A DNA stretch of 64,000 nt from assembly GCF_963169125.1 (NCBI RefSeq), contig NC_084799.1, positions 65,828,643-65,892,642 on the forward strand, given 5' to 3'. Shown piece by piece: positions 47,894 to 60,800 of this stretch. This DNA is from Humulus lupulus. Taxonomy: Eukaryota; Streptophyta; Magnoliopsida; Rosales; Cannabaceae. The position numbers and the translations under genes were made by a program. Position 1 is the stretch's first letter; each line of letters begins with the position of its first letter. The notes beneath the pieces are model-generated. The model saw nothing but the letters and a program-made list of their open reading frames with translations. It was not told the origin of the DNA and searched no databases.

Positions 47894-48642
47894 TGTTGAC
47901 GCCGTTTTTCGTCAACTTAAAAGGAGAGCAATTAAACACAAATATATTGGAGGAAATAAAATAAGAAGATGAAAACAGGATCTTTTTACGTGGTTCAGCA
48001 ATTAAATCTGCCTAGTCCACGAGTCTGTGTTATTGACCCTTGGGAGTCTTCTAAAAACTTTCAAAGAATAGTTGCCCAGAGTTTTCTCTCAAGATCTCAA
48101 AACTTCGGTCCTTTACAAATGGAGTTTCCTTCTCTATTTATAGAGAAGGTTTCAGAATTCATTCTCATATATTTCGGGAAGATATTCTGTAATTCAAATG
48201 ATATAATGCCACTTAATGCATTATTTGCCACATACATGGTAACATCCCATAAAACGTGGGATTGGTTAACAAATTACATAATATCCCTTAAACATAGGGA
48301 TTCTATAACAAAAAATACATTCACACGTAATCGACTAGCTCAGATACTGAGCCCATTACACCTTCAAGACTATTTGTCTATTACGAGCTCAAACCATCTT
48401 GTCTGAGGGAAAGAGATGCATCAGGAAATATATACAAGTGTTGAACCCTTGCTATTGCGAGCTTACCTCACAAGCACGGAGAATCTTCGAGGCTACACAC
48501 TACTCGAGCTCACAAGGTCGTCATTTACAGCGAAACTGTCTGACTGAAGGATCATATGACGACTGTGCTTATTTCGAGTTTACACCTAACGAGCCTAGAT
48601 TTCGGGATCATAATTCCTCAATCTCGAAATCTAGGTGTAACA
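47894..48642 (-). repeat. 5' LTR of Tat element A
   Basis: 749 bp, paired with 36875-37623. It carries the same TATA palindrome (48128-48149) and terminal hairpin. On the gag side (below 47894) the minus strand reads GTTTGAATCTTTCATTGAG, without the TGG that starts a normal primer-binding site. Confidence 0.95.
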
Positions 48643-49327
48643 AATACCAAATGTCACTAGAATTATAAAATTATCAATTGTATGTGAAGTGCAACTATTG
48701 CTAATAGCATCCTTCAAGGCACACCTTCTACTAGGATAATTAAACAACCTATAAAAAATACCAAAAAATATAAAAATGATATGAGTATTATACTTTTAAG
48801 AATGAAACAAAGCAAAAACATAATGTAAACATGTTAAATAATAATAACAATTACATAATTTAAAATTAAATATCTCACCCTATAATTATAATAAAAAATT
48901 AAAAATTAAACTTATCTGTTATTATTGCTCCATACTTCAACCGTCATAGTCTTAAAAAAAACTTTAAAAACTCAATAAAATAAGATTTAACATAACAAAA
49001 CATAAAATCAAATAATCAATATAAAGTATAACTTTGATAGTAATACAATAACATTAAATAACCAGTAACATCAATAAATTATTTAAGTTCTAGTATGTTA
49101 GGTTTTATACAAAGCATAAAAAGAAAAAAAAACAATAGTAAGACATAAAAAATAATAATTCTTGTTTAAAGTGATGTATTAATCTTGAAATAACTACTTA
49201 TCTAACAATTTAGAAAAATGAAATATAGTAAGGTATATATTATAATAATTATATGTCAAATTGAAAAAATAGAAAATTAAAATATCAATAAATTAAGCCG
49301 AATAAAGAAGAAAAAAACTTATCTTAT
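48643..49327. other. AT-rich DNA between Tat elements A and B
   Basis: Nearly 700 bp with long A and T runs. I see no open frame, RNA gene or repeat with a clear boundary. It is the right flank of the site where element A inserted. Confidence 0.5.
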
Positions 49328-49748
49328 TGTTGAAGCAACAAATTTGTCTTTCTATATTTGGAGGTATGAACCAATGGTAGATGATGCTCTGATACTGTTC
49401 TAGTGATGAAGATCGCCTTTGACTCATCGGGGATACCTGCAAGAAAGACACTCCGATGCCTAAATCAGTAAAAATTTCGATGCCTTTATTCGAATAAGAA
49501 TCTCATATTTATAGAGCAAAAATGTAAAGTGGTTAGTTGGTTCAAGCAAACCCTTGATTGGTGCAGGAAAGATAATTGAATTTCCCTCCAAAACATGCTG
49601 ATTTTAAATTATGTATTCGGAGGTCAGAGACGCAGACCACCTCTGACCCGTGGCTTCTACCTTCGGAGCTTCTGCAGACCAAAACGATCCGTTTTGAATA
49701 TTCGGTAAATGAGGAAAGAACTTTGGGCCGAATATTTTGGGCCCAACA
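49328..49748 (-). repeat. 3' LTR of Tat element B
   Basis: 421 bp, TGTTGAAGCA to GGGCCCAACA. A polypyrimidine GATGCCCCCT follows (49749-49758), the minus-strand polypurine tract, and is cut by the solo LTR. Confidence 0.92.
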
Positions 49749-49758
49749 GATGCCCCCT

Positions 49759-52068
49759 TGTAATGCCCCGAATTCTCCGATGTATTTAACGGCGTGAACA
49801 GTAGGCCGGGAGGGCCGTACTTGCTTAAGTATGTTATTAATTGATAAAATGCATGTATATGTTGATTATATTATGATATGATGTGAAATGCATGCATGTG
49901 AGTCCATATTTGTTATTACAGGGGTGTGATGGTAATTTGGCCCGTTGAGGGTAAATTGATTATTTATTCACATGTTGGTGATATAATTTGAGACCACATT
50001 ATGATGTGGGTTTGTTCGAGCCATTTGGCATGAGACGATCAAGGAATGTTGATATCGGTTTGGTCATAACGGGCTTAAGCTCGGGGCTCGGGGCTCGGGG
50101 TGAGTCTCGGGGTGTTTTAATGATTAGAGTGTTACCAGGCATTAAAGGGTAACGGGATGTGAAATATTGGAGTTTGAGAATATTGAGATTAGGGGGAAAA
50201 GGGAAGCGTTAATTATGATTAACGGTGTAGGTGGAAAATGTCAAAACTACCCTTGAGTTGGCTTTAGAAGCTTTTAAAGACCTAGGGGTATAATGGTCAT
50301 TTGGGATTTGGATATATATGGTTTAGATGGCTGTAGAGAAAACATAACCAAAACAGAGTTTTGCTTCTTCTCCTTCCCGTAAGTTCATTTCTCTCTTCTT
50401 CCTCTTTGGAGTTTTGAGCTCAAGGTGTGGAATTAAGCTAGGGAACTTGGAGGTTGAGGTTGTAGACATAGCTCAGTCATTGAAGAGGGTTTGGTTTCGA
50501 ATTTGAGGTGAGTTTTATCCATTGTTTTACTGGTTTTGCTCTGTTTTCGTTTTAGGATTTCAGCTCTTGTTTTTGGTGTGGAAAGTTGGAATCAAGGGGA
50601 GTTCTTGGGATGTATTACTTGGGTTATGATGAGGGATAGTTATGGGTGATGTTTGGAGGTTTAAATGGGTGTTTGAGAGAGGTTTGGGTGGTGTTTAAAT
50701 TGGGTTTGAAGGGTTGGTTTCAAGGGAAAACGCAAGGGAAGAAAAACAGGGGTTTTGGCTGAAATGGGTGTTGCGCCGCGGCATGGCCAGGGTGTGCCGC
50801 GGCCCTTGGGAGCTGCTGGGTTTAGGCACCTCTGTTTGAGGGGCGGGCCGCGGCATGGCCAAGGAGGGCCGCGGCCCTTAAGGCATTTTTGGCCAGAATT
50901 AGCTTTTTGGCTCGGGGATGCAAGCCTAAGGCCTCGGGATTGAACCTACTGCCCGGTTGAGTAGTGTTTGAGGTCCCGGAGGTTAGGTTTTGGTTTGGGA
51001 ACCTTTTATTATTCATTTTATTGATGGAATCCCATAATTTGGTTATGACCAGGTAACTGCTAAAGGACCAAAAGGTCGATCGTTCTCAGGGTCACTCTTT
51101 TATTTGTTCTAGCTCGGACCAGAGGTAAGAAAAACTGCACCCAAAGTGTGACATGCATGGATATTTGTAAAGCATGTTGATTGTATAAATATGGACATGG
51201 ATTGAATACAGAATCGAAAAAAGTGTTAGTATCAACTGTGAGGCTATGACTTATTTGTCAGGCTCGGCAGTGTTACTAGACACAGGTCAGGAAGCGCTGA
51301 CTTACTTGTCAGAACGGCCTTAGCGTGAATCACGCAAGCCAACAGAGATTAGATCTAATCGATTACTAGCATTGAATGACTCAAGGAGAATTAATGCCTG
51401 ACCGACCCTGAGGGTCGATGAACAAACAGAGCTTGGAGGCTAGTGGCTTACCTATCAGCCACTCTCCCGCTACAAAGCAGAGCTTGGAGGCTGGTGGCTT
51501 AACTAGCAGCCACTCTCTCGCTAGAAAAAGAGCCTGGAGGCTAGTGGCTTACTTAACAGCCACTCTCCCGCTAAAATCATGTGTTATTCATTTGTTTGAA
51601 AGCTTTGTGCTCAGTGTGGTTATAATGATAATGTTTATGAAAAGTATTATGTTTTCTTGCTGGGCTTCGGCTCATGGGTGCTATGTGGTGCAGGTAAAGG
51701 GAAAGAAAAGCTCACCTAGCCTTGAGTGGAGAGCTGATGTGGTGCTGTGTACATATGCGGCCGCTTGACCACCACGGCCAAGAAGTTCTCAGAGGAACTA
51801 GGGGGTTTACCCTATTTTTGCCGCTTAGGTCAGCGGGTTTGTAAATTTCGAACACTAGTGACCATTTTGTATTGAGAACCACTTGTAAATGTTTTGTTTA
51901 GCTCTGCAGAGCAGTTTGTAATAAAATCTCCATTTCCTTTTTATTGGTTTAATACCTTAACCTGTTAATTACACTTAGAGCACGTTTTTGACCAAAGGAC
52001 TCAGGCAATGAGTCAAATTTCCGGTCCACCGTTCACCGTAACTGTTCTGGGGTAGCCAGGGCGTTACA
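49759..52068 (+). repeat. Solo large LTR (2310 bp) with target duplication CCCCT
   Basis: Starts TGTAATGCCCCG and ends AGGGCGTTACA, flanked by CCCCT at 49754-49758 and 52069-52073. It is inserted exactly in the polypurine tract of element B. AATAAA at 51920-51925 and a TATA-like ATATATATGG near 50318 indicate plus-strand transcription. It holds three copies of a roughly 60-bp unit (51429-51575) and CCGCGG-rich segments (50770-50880). It is the reverse-complement relative of 9528-11850. Confidence 0.95.
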
Positions 52069-52399
52069 CCCCTAGCCCAAGCTTCGAATCTTGGGCCGAC
52101 TCTTCAATGCAAAAAATTTCACCCAAAGCCGTCATTCTCCATAGATCGAGGCGGTTCGTAGGTACACGATCATTCAATCTCCTGACAAGCTACATTTGAA
52201 ATTTAATGCAAACACAATTACCGAGTGAAGCACTCGATTCAGAATTTTACTTCTCATTTAACTAGTTCTAATTCAAAATAATTCTCATTCCAGATTTTTC
52301 AAACTTTATTCTAAACTTTCCAGAGAAGAGCTCTGAGGGAAGAAACCCTAAGGATAACCATCCTTCTAATCTCGCAACGATCATCTCAATCTTCTCGAT

Positions 52400-55300
52400 C
52401 ATGTCTTCATGCTCATCTCCTGAACCTTTGGATCGCGATGGATATAAGAATGTGTATGAACGCATACGCAAATTGTTCGATATTCCTGACAATGTCACGG
52501 TACAGATGCTTTCGGATGCTGAACTCGGGAATGGCAATTCAAGGACGTAGTCAAGCCCACCGAAATTGTCATGAGTCTGAGACACATCAAATGGATTCGT
52601 TTCCCTCTTCCTGCTCTGTTAGTGCAAGTAATTTCGAACTCTGGAGCTCACATTTCTCAATTTCTTCCAAATGCTATTCAATCCATAGTTGGTGCTCAGA
52701 TGATAGGAACTCTTAGGAACGTCGACATTCAGTCAGATGACATTTATGCATGCTTTACCAAGTCGACGAACAAGGCGATAGAGGGAAAACCCTGGAAGAC
52801 CTTCTATCTCTCTCCCAAAAAGGATCGGACGATTTTTACTGATTTTGATAGCTCCCATCGAAATTGGGATAAATACTTCTTCGTCGTTGGAGGAGCATGG
52901 TATCTTGAATTTCTACCTCAAGAAATTTTTCCTTTGGCCAGGGTGTTCATAAAAGGTTAGTTATGTTTTTATTTTGTTCCTTATTGCTTTTAGTGTGAGT
53001 TAATCATATCTGGATGATTGCCTATTAATCTGACTCTGCGTATTACTGTTTTACTTCCTTGTATCAGATTTTTCATGGCCTCAGGTTAACATGAGTCGTG
53101 AACGACAAGGCATGCTGACAGAGAAGGGGCTTCTGCATGAGTCTAAAGAGAACGCCATTGGTATCAGGGGCGTGATGAACCCCTACCGAATGCAAATTAT
53201 GACCCGGCTCTACTTCATGGATCGAGTCAATCCTGGTGCTGTGCGGGTCAGATCGCAGAAGGGTGACATGACCCTAGGTAAAATTACAGCTACATGTGCA
53301 AAGCAGTTGAGAGCTTTTTCGAAGAAGTCTCCCCCTGCTTCTTCAACTCTGTCTCTATCGAAGACCGAGTGCGAAAGAGCGTGCTTTGAGACCTTCGCCG
53401 CATGTGCCAAGCGCCTAGGGATCCCAGAAAATAAAAGAAAGAGGGCTCTAGCTCAGCCACTGCTGCAGAATCATCTCCTGATAAGTCTGCCTTGTCAAGC
53501 AGATCTTCCCGTATTCATGGGTGATCCTCCACGCCTTCTGATGTTCTCCAAATTTAGCCTCTTCAACAGGTGCCTCTGCCTAAGGATGCCTTAGGGAAGA
53601 GAAAGACGTGCGAGGAGTCCTCCGAAGATTCGAACGATGGGAAGTGTATTTCGTCCAAGCTTCAGATCCCAAAGGGATCTGCCTCTGCTGCTAAGGGTTC
53701 TCCCCTTGAAATCCCCAAGCTTACTCCAAGGAAGTTACCGATCGGTCAGGCTCTAACGTTGTGCAAGAAGCCTCGAGGGTCTGCCCCCACTGGATCTTTA
53801 CCTGGGTCGTCTTCTTCTTCGCATGTAGTTGGGTCCTCCTTGAAGACAGGTCCAGAAGGAGCAACTCATGCTACAGTTGTATCTCCTACACTAGCTAAAC
53901 CATTAGAGGTGGCGACTACAGATGGTGCGCAAGGTGGCCTACCAGTCGAGGCGAAGTCCCCTGACGTCTGTATGAAGTCGTCAGAGGCATTACCCTCTGC
54001 TTCTGCTTTGGCTGGGGGTTCTGACGCTAGCCGTAAGCATGGCTCAGAGGGGAGACACCCTTCTTCTGCCTCTCGTAAGAACCGGCTTCTGGAGGATGCT
54101 TTCAGAGGTAGTTTTGAGTCTGTGAACACTCCTCCCCAGCCAGTTGAGTCAGGCACGACCGTCATTTCTAAGACTCTCCCCGTATGTCAGGAATTGGGGG
54201 TTGCTGAAGTAGCAGGTGTTCATACTCTTAATGTTGCCGTTTCCACATCACCACCTGTGGCTTCTGAGTCCCATCCAGGAGAGGTTATCATTGTATCTCT
54301 GAAGGGTACAAGTACTTTTGAGTCTCCTATTGCTTTCCTGGAGCAACTAACGTCTTCTGCCGTGCAGACGCCGGTGTACCTTCCAAGCGACTTGGGTGAA
54401 GATGATAGTTTACTTGTACGCCCTTCCAATCCATATCTTTCTGGAGTGGGAACAATTGCATTGACGTCTGACAATGTTATGGTGTCGACGTTAGCAGAAG
54501 GTGGGGAGCCAGTTGCCCCCGTTGCTTTTGTTGCTGCATTAGCAGGGGGAGAAGCAAATGACAGAGCGGGGGTCGTGTCCAAATATGGTCCTTCTGCGTC
54601 TACAGAGGTGATGGAGGAGATGCTACGCATAAGCAGACCCCATCTTCCTACAGAAGCTATTGGATCGCTGAGTGGGCAAGGTGACTTGCTGCAACAAGTG
54701 TCAGACCATATTTGGATGGTAAGTTGGTTGAAAACTAGCACGCTTTATTATTACAGAACAGAGTGAGTATCGTGTGATACGTGTGTAATGTGATTTTTGA
54801 TGAGTGTAATTGATGTTTGACAGAGCTATGTATGTGCTTCTGCTGCAAGGAGAGAGTATGCGGCGACTGTACATAACAGCTCTAAACTGGCGGAACAGGC
54901 GGTGAAGTTGGAAGAGGAGCGGGCGGGGAGAATGATGGCCGAAGTGAATCGAAATGTGCTTGTGGAAGCCATCAAGAAGTTAGAAACAGAGCTAGAAGAG
55001 GCTAAAAAGAAGGTGGCCACCACAGAGGAGAAGCTAGTAGGCACTGTCGGACTCGAGGTGGAGCGAGACAAACTGAAAGCTGATCTGGTGGCAATGACCA
55101 ATAAGTGGATGGAGAAAAACCAAGTCTGCGTTCAACACGAAGCCTGAATGGGGAAGCTCGACAACATGATAAACGACCTTCATGAGGATATAGTGTCGTT
55201 GCAGATAGATAAAGAGATTTTGGAGAAAGAAAAGAAAGAGCTGCAACGAAAGTCAGAGGTGCTGGAGATGAGCATAGTAGATGCCAGGAAGCAGAAGCTG

Positions 55301-55910
55301 GAGGTGGAACTCCAGTTAGAGAAGAAGTTGAAGGAAAAAGAAGAAGTGGTCACCAAAATCGAGAAGCAGTTGAAGGAGATGGCTAAGGTATGTGTTATTT
55401 CTGTAGCCGTTAATGTATAGGCAAGATAGTGGGTCTATATGGTGTGTGTGTTGATGACATGATGGTTTTTTTTTTTTGCAAAGGGCAGAAGAGGCGGCAG
55501 TGGAAGCCACGAGACAGCGCATCTGAGATCGTGAGATCACTGAACGGAAATTCGTGAGGATGGCTAAGGTGGATACTGCGAAGTACCTTGATTTGGCACT
55601 GCATAATAAGAAGCAGACCCCAAAGGAGAAATGGGCGAAACTCGAGATGTATTGTAAAAGCGTCGATGTGAAAGTAGGAGAGTATAATGTTGACGAGTAT
55701 CTGAATGAACTCGGGGATCTGCAGATCACCTATCCGGTGCATCATCTGGAGAAGCTGAAGTTGAAAGGTGATGCGTTGGAGTCGATTTATAATGCCAACG
55801 GGGAAACTGCAGAAGAAGGTGATGCGTCTGAGGCTTTTGATCAGAAGGTGACAGAACCTGCTCCAGTTGCAGAAGCCAAGCCATATGGCGAAAGAGGTGT
55901 CGTAGAATGA
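52400..55910 (+). pseudogene. Antisense gene of Tat element B, five-part spliced gene with C-terminal coiled coil
   Basis: The start is ATG 52400 (MSSCSSPEPLDRDGYKNVYE). Predicted exons: 52400-52955, 53068-54718, 54834-55387 and 55484-55910. The first junction (aaag/GTTAGT to TATCAG) and the second (GGATG/GTAAGT to TTGACAG) keep frame. Exon 1 after a slip near 52540: VMSLRHIKWIRFPLPALLVQ, SGAHISQFLPNAIQSIVGAQ, YFFVVGGAWYLEFLP. Exon 2 is Ser/Pro-rich and low in structure. Exons 3-4 form a long Glu/Lys coiled coil (KLETELEEAKKKVATTEEKL). There are stops at 55145 and 55527 where CGA has become TGA, and a frame slip near 53420. Convergent with pol. Function unknown. Confidence 0.72.
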
Positions 55911-56044
55911 ATGACACACTATCTCTTCTGCTTAGTTTTGTTATTTTTTGTTTTGTATTGATGCCAGTATATGCATTCTTTGGTCTTTTTGGCCGTTAAT
56001 ATGTAGACAATTGTATATGTAATGGTACAAATTATCAATACAAG

Positions 56045-56506
56045 TTGAATTTTGTTTCATGTTGGTTGTCTGGTGTGTTATTGGATGTGGCTTTCTCTAT
56101 TTGGTACTTAATTGAAGACATTGCAGCAGGTGAGAGTCAGATGGTTTATTCGGATCAGAGGCTTCATAGACCCTTTAGGCCATTGCGTGTGAGATACAGT
56201 AAAAAACCGTACAGATGGTGGGAGAGAATGTCCAGTTAAGTGTTGTGTGAGCAATTCAGCTTAGTGTTGTAGTGATTGGTTAGGGCTGATGACATTGCTG
56301 TTGCAGGTGAGCATCGTGAGTGGATGAAGGTGCCCTTTTTTAGGCGAATCTTTGATGACCCACAGTTGTTATACTCAACGTGGGCGCTGGAGGCACTAAT
56401 TAGAAGTGGCATTTCGTACTACATATCGTGTGAGCGCTATGGGTTAGGCCATCCGAAGCTAGAGAGTGCGATGGTAGAGTACATGCGCCATATTGAATGG
56501 GATTAA
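56045..56506 (+). CDS. Two short hypothetical exons or ORFs downstream of the antisense gene
   Basis: Both begin just after an acceptor-like TTGCAG. The first (about 56130-56239) reads GESQMVYSDQRLHRPFRPLR and ends RWWERMSS. The second (about 56307-56506) reads GEHREWMKVPFFRRIFDDPQ and ends YMRHIEWD. Both start with G-E and are free of stops, but neither matches a family I recognise. They may be alternative 3' exons of the antisense gene or remnants of another one. The first ATG of the second frame is not convincing. Confidence 0.35.
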
Positions 56507-57885
56507 ATATGACTAAGAGAATATGTGTATATAGTGGATAAAGCAATATGTGATATGTAACGAATATTGTTATTAATGTAACATAATTTATAAATAACAA
56601 CTTCTGATTAATTGCCACTTTTGACTGTCTGTGCTCTTCTGATTGTGTGAACTACAAATTTTTCTTCGTTTTCATGCATTGATTATTTAAAAGAGTCAGT
56701 CATACATGTATGGCCGTGCGTATCATCTGTCAAACTGGATTGTACTGAGAGGGTTGTACTCTATGAAGCCGACGTTATCGTTAAGTGTTAAACTTTCTTA
56801 CGCTTGGAGAGTCGTGTTGATGCCTTATCGGAACGGGACCAGCCTCTAGGGTGTATGAAAGAGCATGGTTGATGCTCTACCATTTGCTAGAGGGTTTGAT
56901 GCGGTTCTAGTCGAACGCAGGAAACAACATGCGGGGTTGGGCGTTGAGGCAGAGGCGAGGAGGTTAGGGTCATGAGGCAGATGTCTTTCCAGTGCACCCA
57001 TACTGAGGGGTATGTGTGAAGGCTTGCTAGGGTAGTTTTGCATTCCGACAGAGGTACCCGTTGCGTAGGATAGGGGTGCGACTGCGGGAAAAGTTCCTCC
57101 CAGCCTTGGATTGCCAAACCAAGTAATGTTCACTGGTGTCAGACTTGAAGTGTGGCAGCTGATGGTTTTGCTGCGGTAGTCAGGGCAGAGTAAACTGCCG
57201 GGGGGAGCCCCTCTTACTCAAGTAAGAGGACAGGGCAGGTAGTGTACCCTAGTTGGATGCCCAATCTGCATAGTCAGGGCAGATTAGACTGCGAAATGGC
57301 TGGCCTTAGCTCCCCGTAAGCTTAGTCAAGTCAGATTAGAATGCTTTTGGGCATAACATCGATTGAAGTGGCAGAGGCAATAGGATTGTGTACGCAGATT
57401 GTGTGTAGTGGCCTTGCTGTCGCGACCCATTAAGGTTCTGCCTTGTGCCGATGTGTGGGGCGAGATGCTGCATCTCACCACGCATTATTTTTCGTTTGTT
57501 GGTAAACATCTTCTTTGTTTTAAATGATCACTTAGGCATGGAAAACGGTTGTATTGGGACCAAAGGCTTATGGTGTATTGTTATGGGAATCTGATAACCA
57601 CAAGTGCTCAGATAGTCACGTATTTATAGTCAGAGTGGTAGGTGGTTTTAAGTGCACGTGAATAATGTTGTTTTAAATATGGGTATGTGGGGATATATTA
57701 AAGTTCATATTTGATAGCATCTTTCGAGTGAAGTGACAGTTGTCACATGTCTGACTTAGTGTGTTGTCATAGTGAGGAATCTTTATGCAAAATCATGTCA
57801 ACAAAAATTGAACGTGCAAGATATATTCAAAATAATGTGAAAAAAGAAAGTTGTTGTATTACTTTTGAATTGCACAGTACAACAA
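56507..57885. other. Spacer between antisense unit and pol in element B
   Basis: About 1.4 kb without a supported gene. The stretch at 57160-57350 contains repeats of 'agtcagggcag' followed by hairpin-like GCAGAGTAAACTGC and GCAGATTAGACTGC. The small frames on either strand have no domain. Confidence 0.5.
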
Positions 57886-60800
57886 TTAACAATAATATTG
57901 TTTCAAAGACATTGAATTCCAAGTACAAGGTATGATCTTCCCACTACGTACATTCTTAAGAGTATAAGACCCTCTGCCTAGTACTTCTATGATTTCAAAA
58001 GGCCCTTCCCAGTTTGGTTCTAGCTTCTTTTTGTTGCTGGTGACCTTGTGCAGAACCCAATCACCTTTCTGAAATGTGCGCGAGTGGACTCTTTTGTTGC
58101 AGTAACGTTCTGCAGCCTTTTGGTAATTTTCTCGTCGTAATTGTGCTATCGTACGTACTTCTTCCAGAAGGCCTAGGTTGTGCGCTAGTTGAATGTTGTT
58201 TTTGGTTTGATCAGTGGCGACCTCTATTCGAAGTGTAGGCAGGACCACTTATGTCAGGATGATAGCTTCTGTTCCATATACCATGGCGTAGGGAGACTCA
58301 CCCGTAGAGGACCTTTTTGTTGTCCTGTATGCCCATAACACCTTCGGTAATTCCTCTGCCCATGCTCTTTTTTTATCTTCCAAGTTCTTCTTAATGTTGG
58401 CAAAAATAACTTTGTTGGAAGCTTCTGCTTGGCCATTGCCTTGTGGGTAAGTGACAGAGGCAAAAACCAACTTGATCTTGTATGTGTCACATAGTTCTTG
58501 TACTTTGGCATTTTGGAATGGGGTCCCGTTGTCAACGACTATCTCCCACGGTATCCCAAATTGACAGATGATGTGCTTCCATATGAAGGTCGTGGTGTCT
58601 ATTTTGCTGACCGTGATGTACGCTTCTACCACAACCCACTTAGTGAAGTAATCAGTGGCTACTAGAGCATACCATTTTCCTCCAGCAGCCTTAGGCAGTT
58701 CACCTACCACGTCCATACCCAATTTTGCGAAAGGCCAAGGTGCAACGATTGAGTGTAAAGTTTGAGCGGGTTGATGGATGGTTGGTGAAAATCGTTGGCA
58801 TTTGTCACATTTTCTGGCATAGTCACGTGCTTCTGTCATCATGTACAGCCAGTAGTACCCCGCTGTAAGTGCCTTGTGTGCCAGACTCCGACCCCCCGTG
58901 TGATTTCCATATGCTCCCTCGTGTATCTCTTCTAACAGTTTTTTAGCTTCTGATGGACACAAACACTGAAGGAAGGGGCCATTGAAGGACTTGCGGTATA
59001 GCGTTCCATGGATTATGGAATAGCGTTGTGCTCGAAGGCGTAGAAGCTTTGCGTCTTTTGGATGAGGGGGGAGTTCAGAGGTGGACAAGTATCGAATGAT
59101 TGGGTCCATCCAGTACTCGAGTTCTGCCGAGGTCGAGTAGACTTCCAGAGCTTTGATTGATCGGCTTATAGATATGGAGGATTGCCGTGAACAGTCCCCT
59201 GCAGAGGCTAATTTGGTAAGGGCATTGACCTTCTGATTTTGTTCCCTCGGTACTTGTATGAGTTCAAACTGGTGGAAATGTGATCGTAGGTCAGTTACTT
59301 TCTGTAGTAGGCTAGCCAGATGGGGTGCTTTGGTATCGAAATTCCCGGCCACTTGTTCTATCATAAGCTATGTATCTCCTCTAACATTCAGACGTTTAAT
59401 GCCTATGTCTCGTGCTAGTTCTAAACCATAGATCAAAGCCTCATATTCCGCTTCATTATTCGTTGTGAACTATTCTAAACGAATGGATTCCTCGATTTTG
59501 AGGCCTGAGGGAGCCTCTAACACGACGCCAATACTGGCTCCTTGGGAATTGGATGCCCCATCCATATGCATTGTCCACACCCATTCATCTTCTAATTCTA
59601 ACAATTCAAGCAGGGTGTCTAGGGTGAAGGATTGTATTTCGACCAGGAAGTCAGCAAGTACTTGTCCTTTTTTTGCTTTTCGTGGCAAGAATCATATATC
59701 TTACGATCCTAGCTCAATTGCCCATTTAGATAACCTTCCAGAGAGATCGAGTTTACTCAACACTTGCTTCAGTGGATAGTCCGTATATACAATGATGGTG
59801 TGGCCTTCAAAATATTGTCGTAGCTTCTTCTTTGCTATGATGAGTGCGAGTGCCAATTTTTCCATCATGTTGTAGCGAGTTTCAGCGTCCAGAAGCATCT
59901 TGCTGCAATAAAACACTGGCCTCTGACGACTGGCCTCTTCTCGGAAGAGCACGGAACTCATAGCAAAGTGTGAGGCAGACAGATACAAGAATAGATCTTC
60001 ATTGGCGATGGGGGAGCTCAGTATAGGAGGAGAACTCAAATAAGCTTTCAATTCTTCCAATGCTTTACTTTTTTTCTGTTCCCCAGGCGGTGTTGGTGGA
60101 TTTCTTTATGCATTGTAAGAAGGGCTGGCAACGGTCGGACATGCGCGATATGAACCGGCTTAATGCCACAATTTTGCCCGTCAGAGCCTGGATGTCTAGG
60201 ATTGTTCTGGGTTCTTTGACTTCTGAGAGGGATGCAATCTATGTTGGGTTGGCCTCGATTTCCCTCTGGCTGACCACATATCCTAAGAACTGTCCAGAGG
60301 ACACCCCAAAGGCACACTTAGAGGGGTTCAATTTCATTTTATAAGTGTCGAGAATATCGAAGCACTCGGTCAAATCGCCTACATGTGAAGAGCTTTGTTT
60401 AGATTTGACGACCATGTCGTCAATATAGACCTCCATGTTTCTCCCAAGCAATGAGGAAAATAGCTTGTGCATCAGCCTTTGGTACGTTGCGCCTGCATTC
60501 TTTAGTCCTAAGGGCATAACTTTGTAGCAATACAATCCACCTTCTGTTATGAAAGCTGTGTGGATCCGATCTTCTGATTTCATTGGGATCTGATTGTATC
60601 CGGAGTAGGCATCTAGGAAGCTCATTCTTTCAAACCCTATCGCGACATCTATCATCTGATCGATTTTCGGTAAAGGGTAGCTATCCTTTGGACATGCTTT
60701 ATTTAGGTTGGTGTAGTTTATGCATACTCTCTTTTTCCCATTCATCTTTGGGACCACGACAGGGTTGGCTAGCCAACTAGGATAGAGGCATTCTTCGATT

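Larger units (their letters stand above)
36875..48642 (-). mobile_element. Full-length Tat-type Ty3/gypsy retrotransposon (element A)
   Basis: An 11.77-kb element with two 749-bp LTRs, flanked by AATAT and AATAC (one mismatch). On the minus strand: gag, a protease remnant, reverse transcriptase, RNase H, a second RNase H and integrase. The plus strand carries a spliced antisense gene between integrase and the 3' LTR. The two LTRs differ at roughly 35 positions by eye, about 4-5%. Many stops and a deletion around protease make it non-autonomous. Confidence 0.95.

Noticed and set aside
51418..51768. 116-codon ORF in the solo LTR at 49.8-52.1 kb
   Set aside because: It is a translation of the tandem unit 'ggaggctagtggctta' and adjacent LTR DNA; it does not persist in the other copies.
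56846..57133. Two minus-strand ORFs of 76-95 codons in the spacer of element B
   Set aside because: They overlap in different frames, have no domain and lie outside the gag-pol frame.
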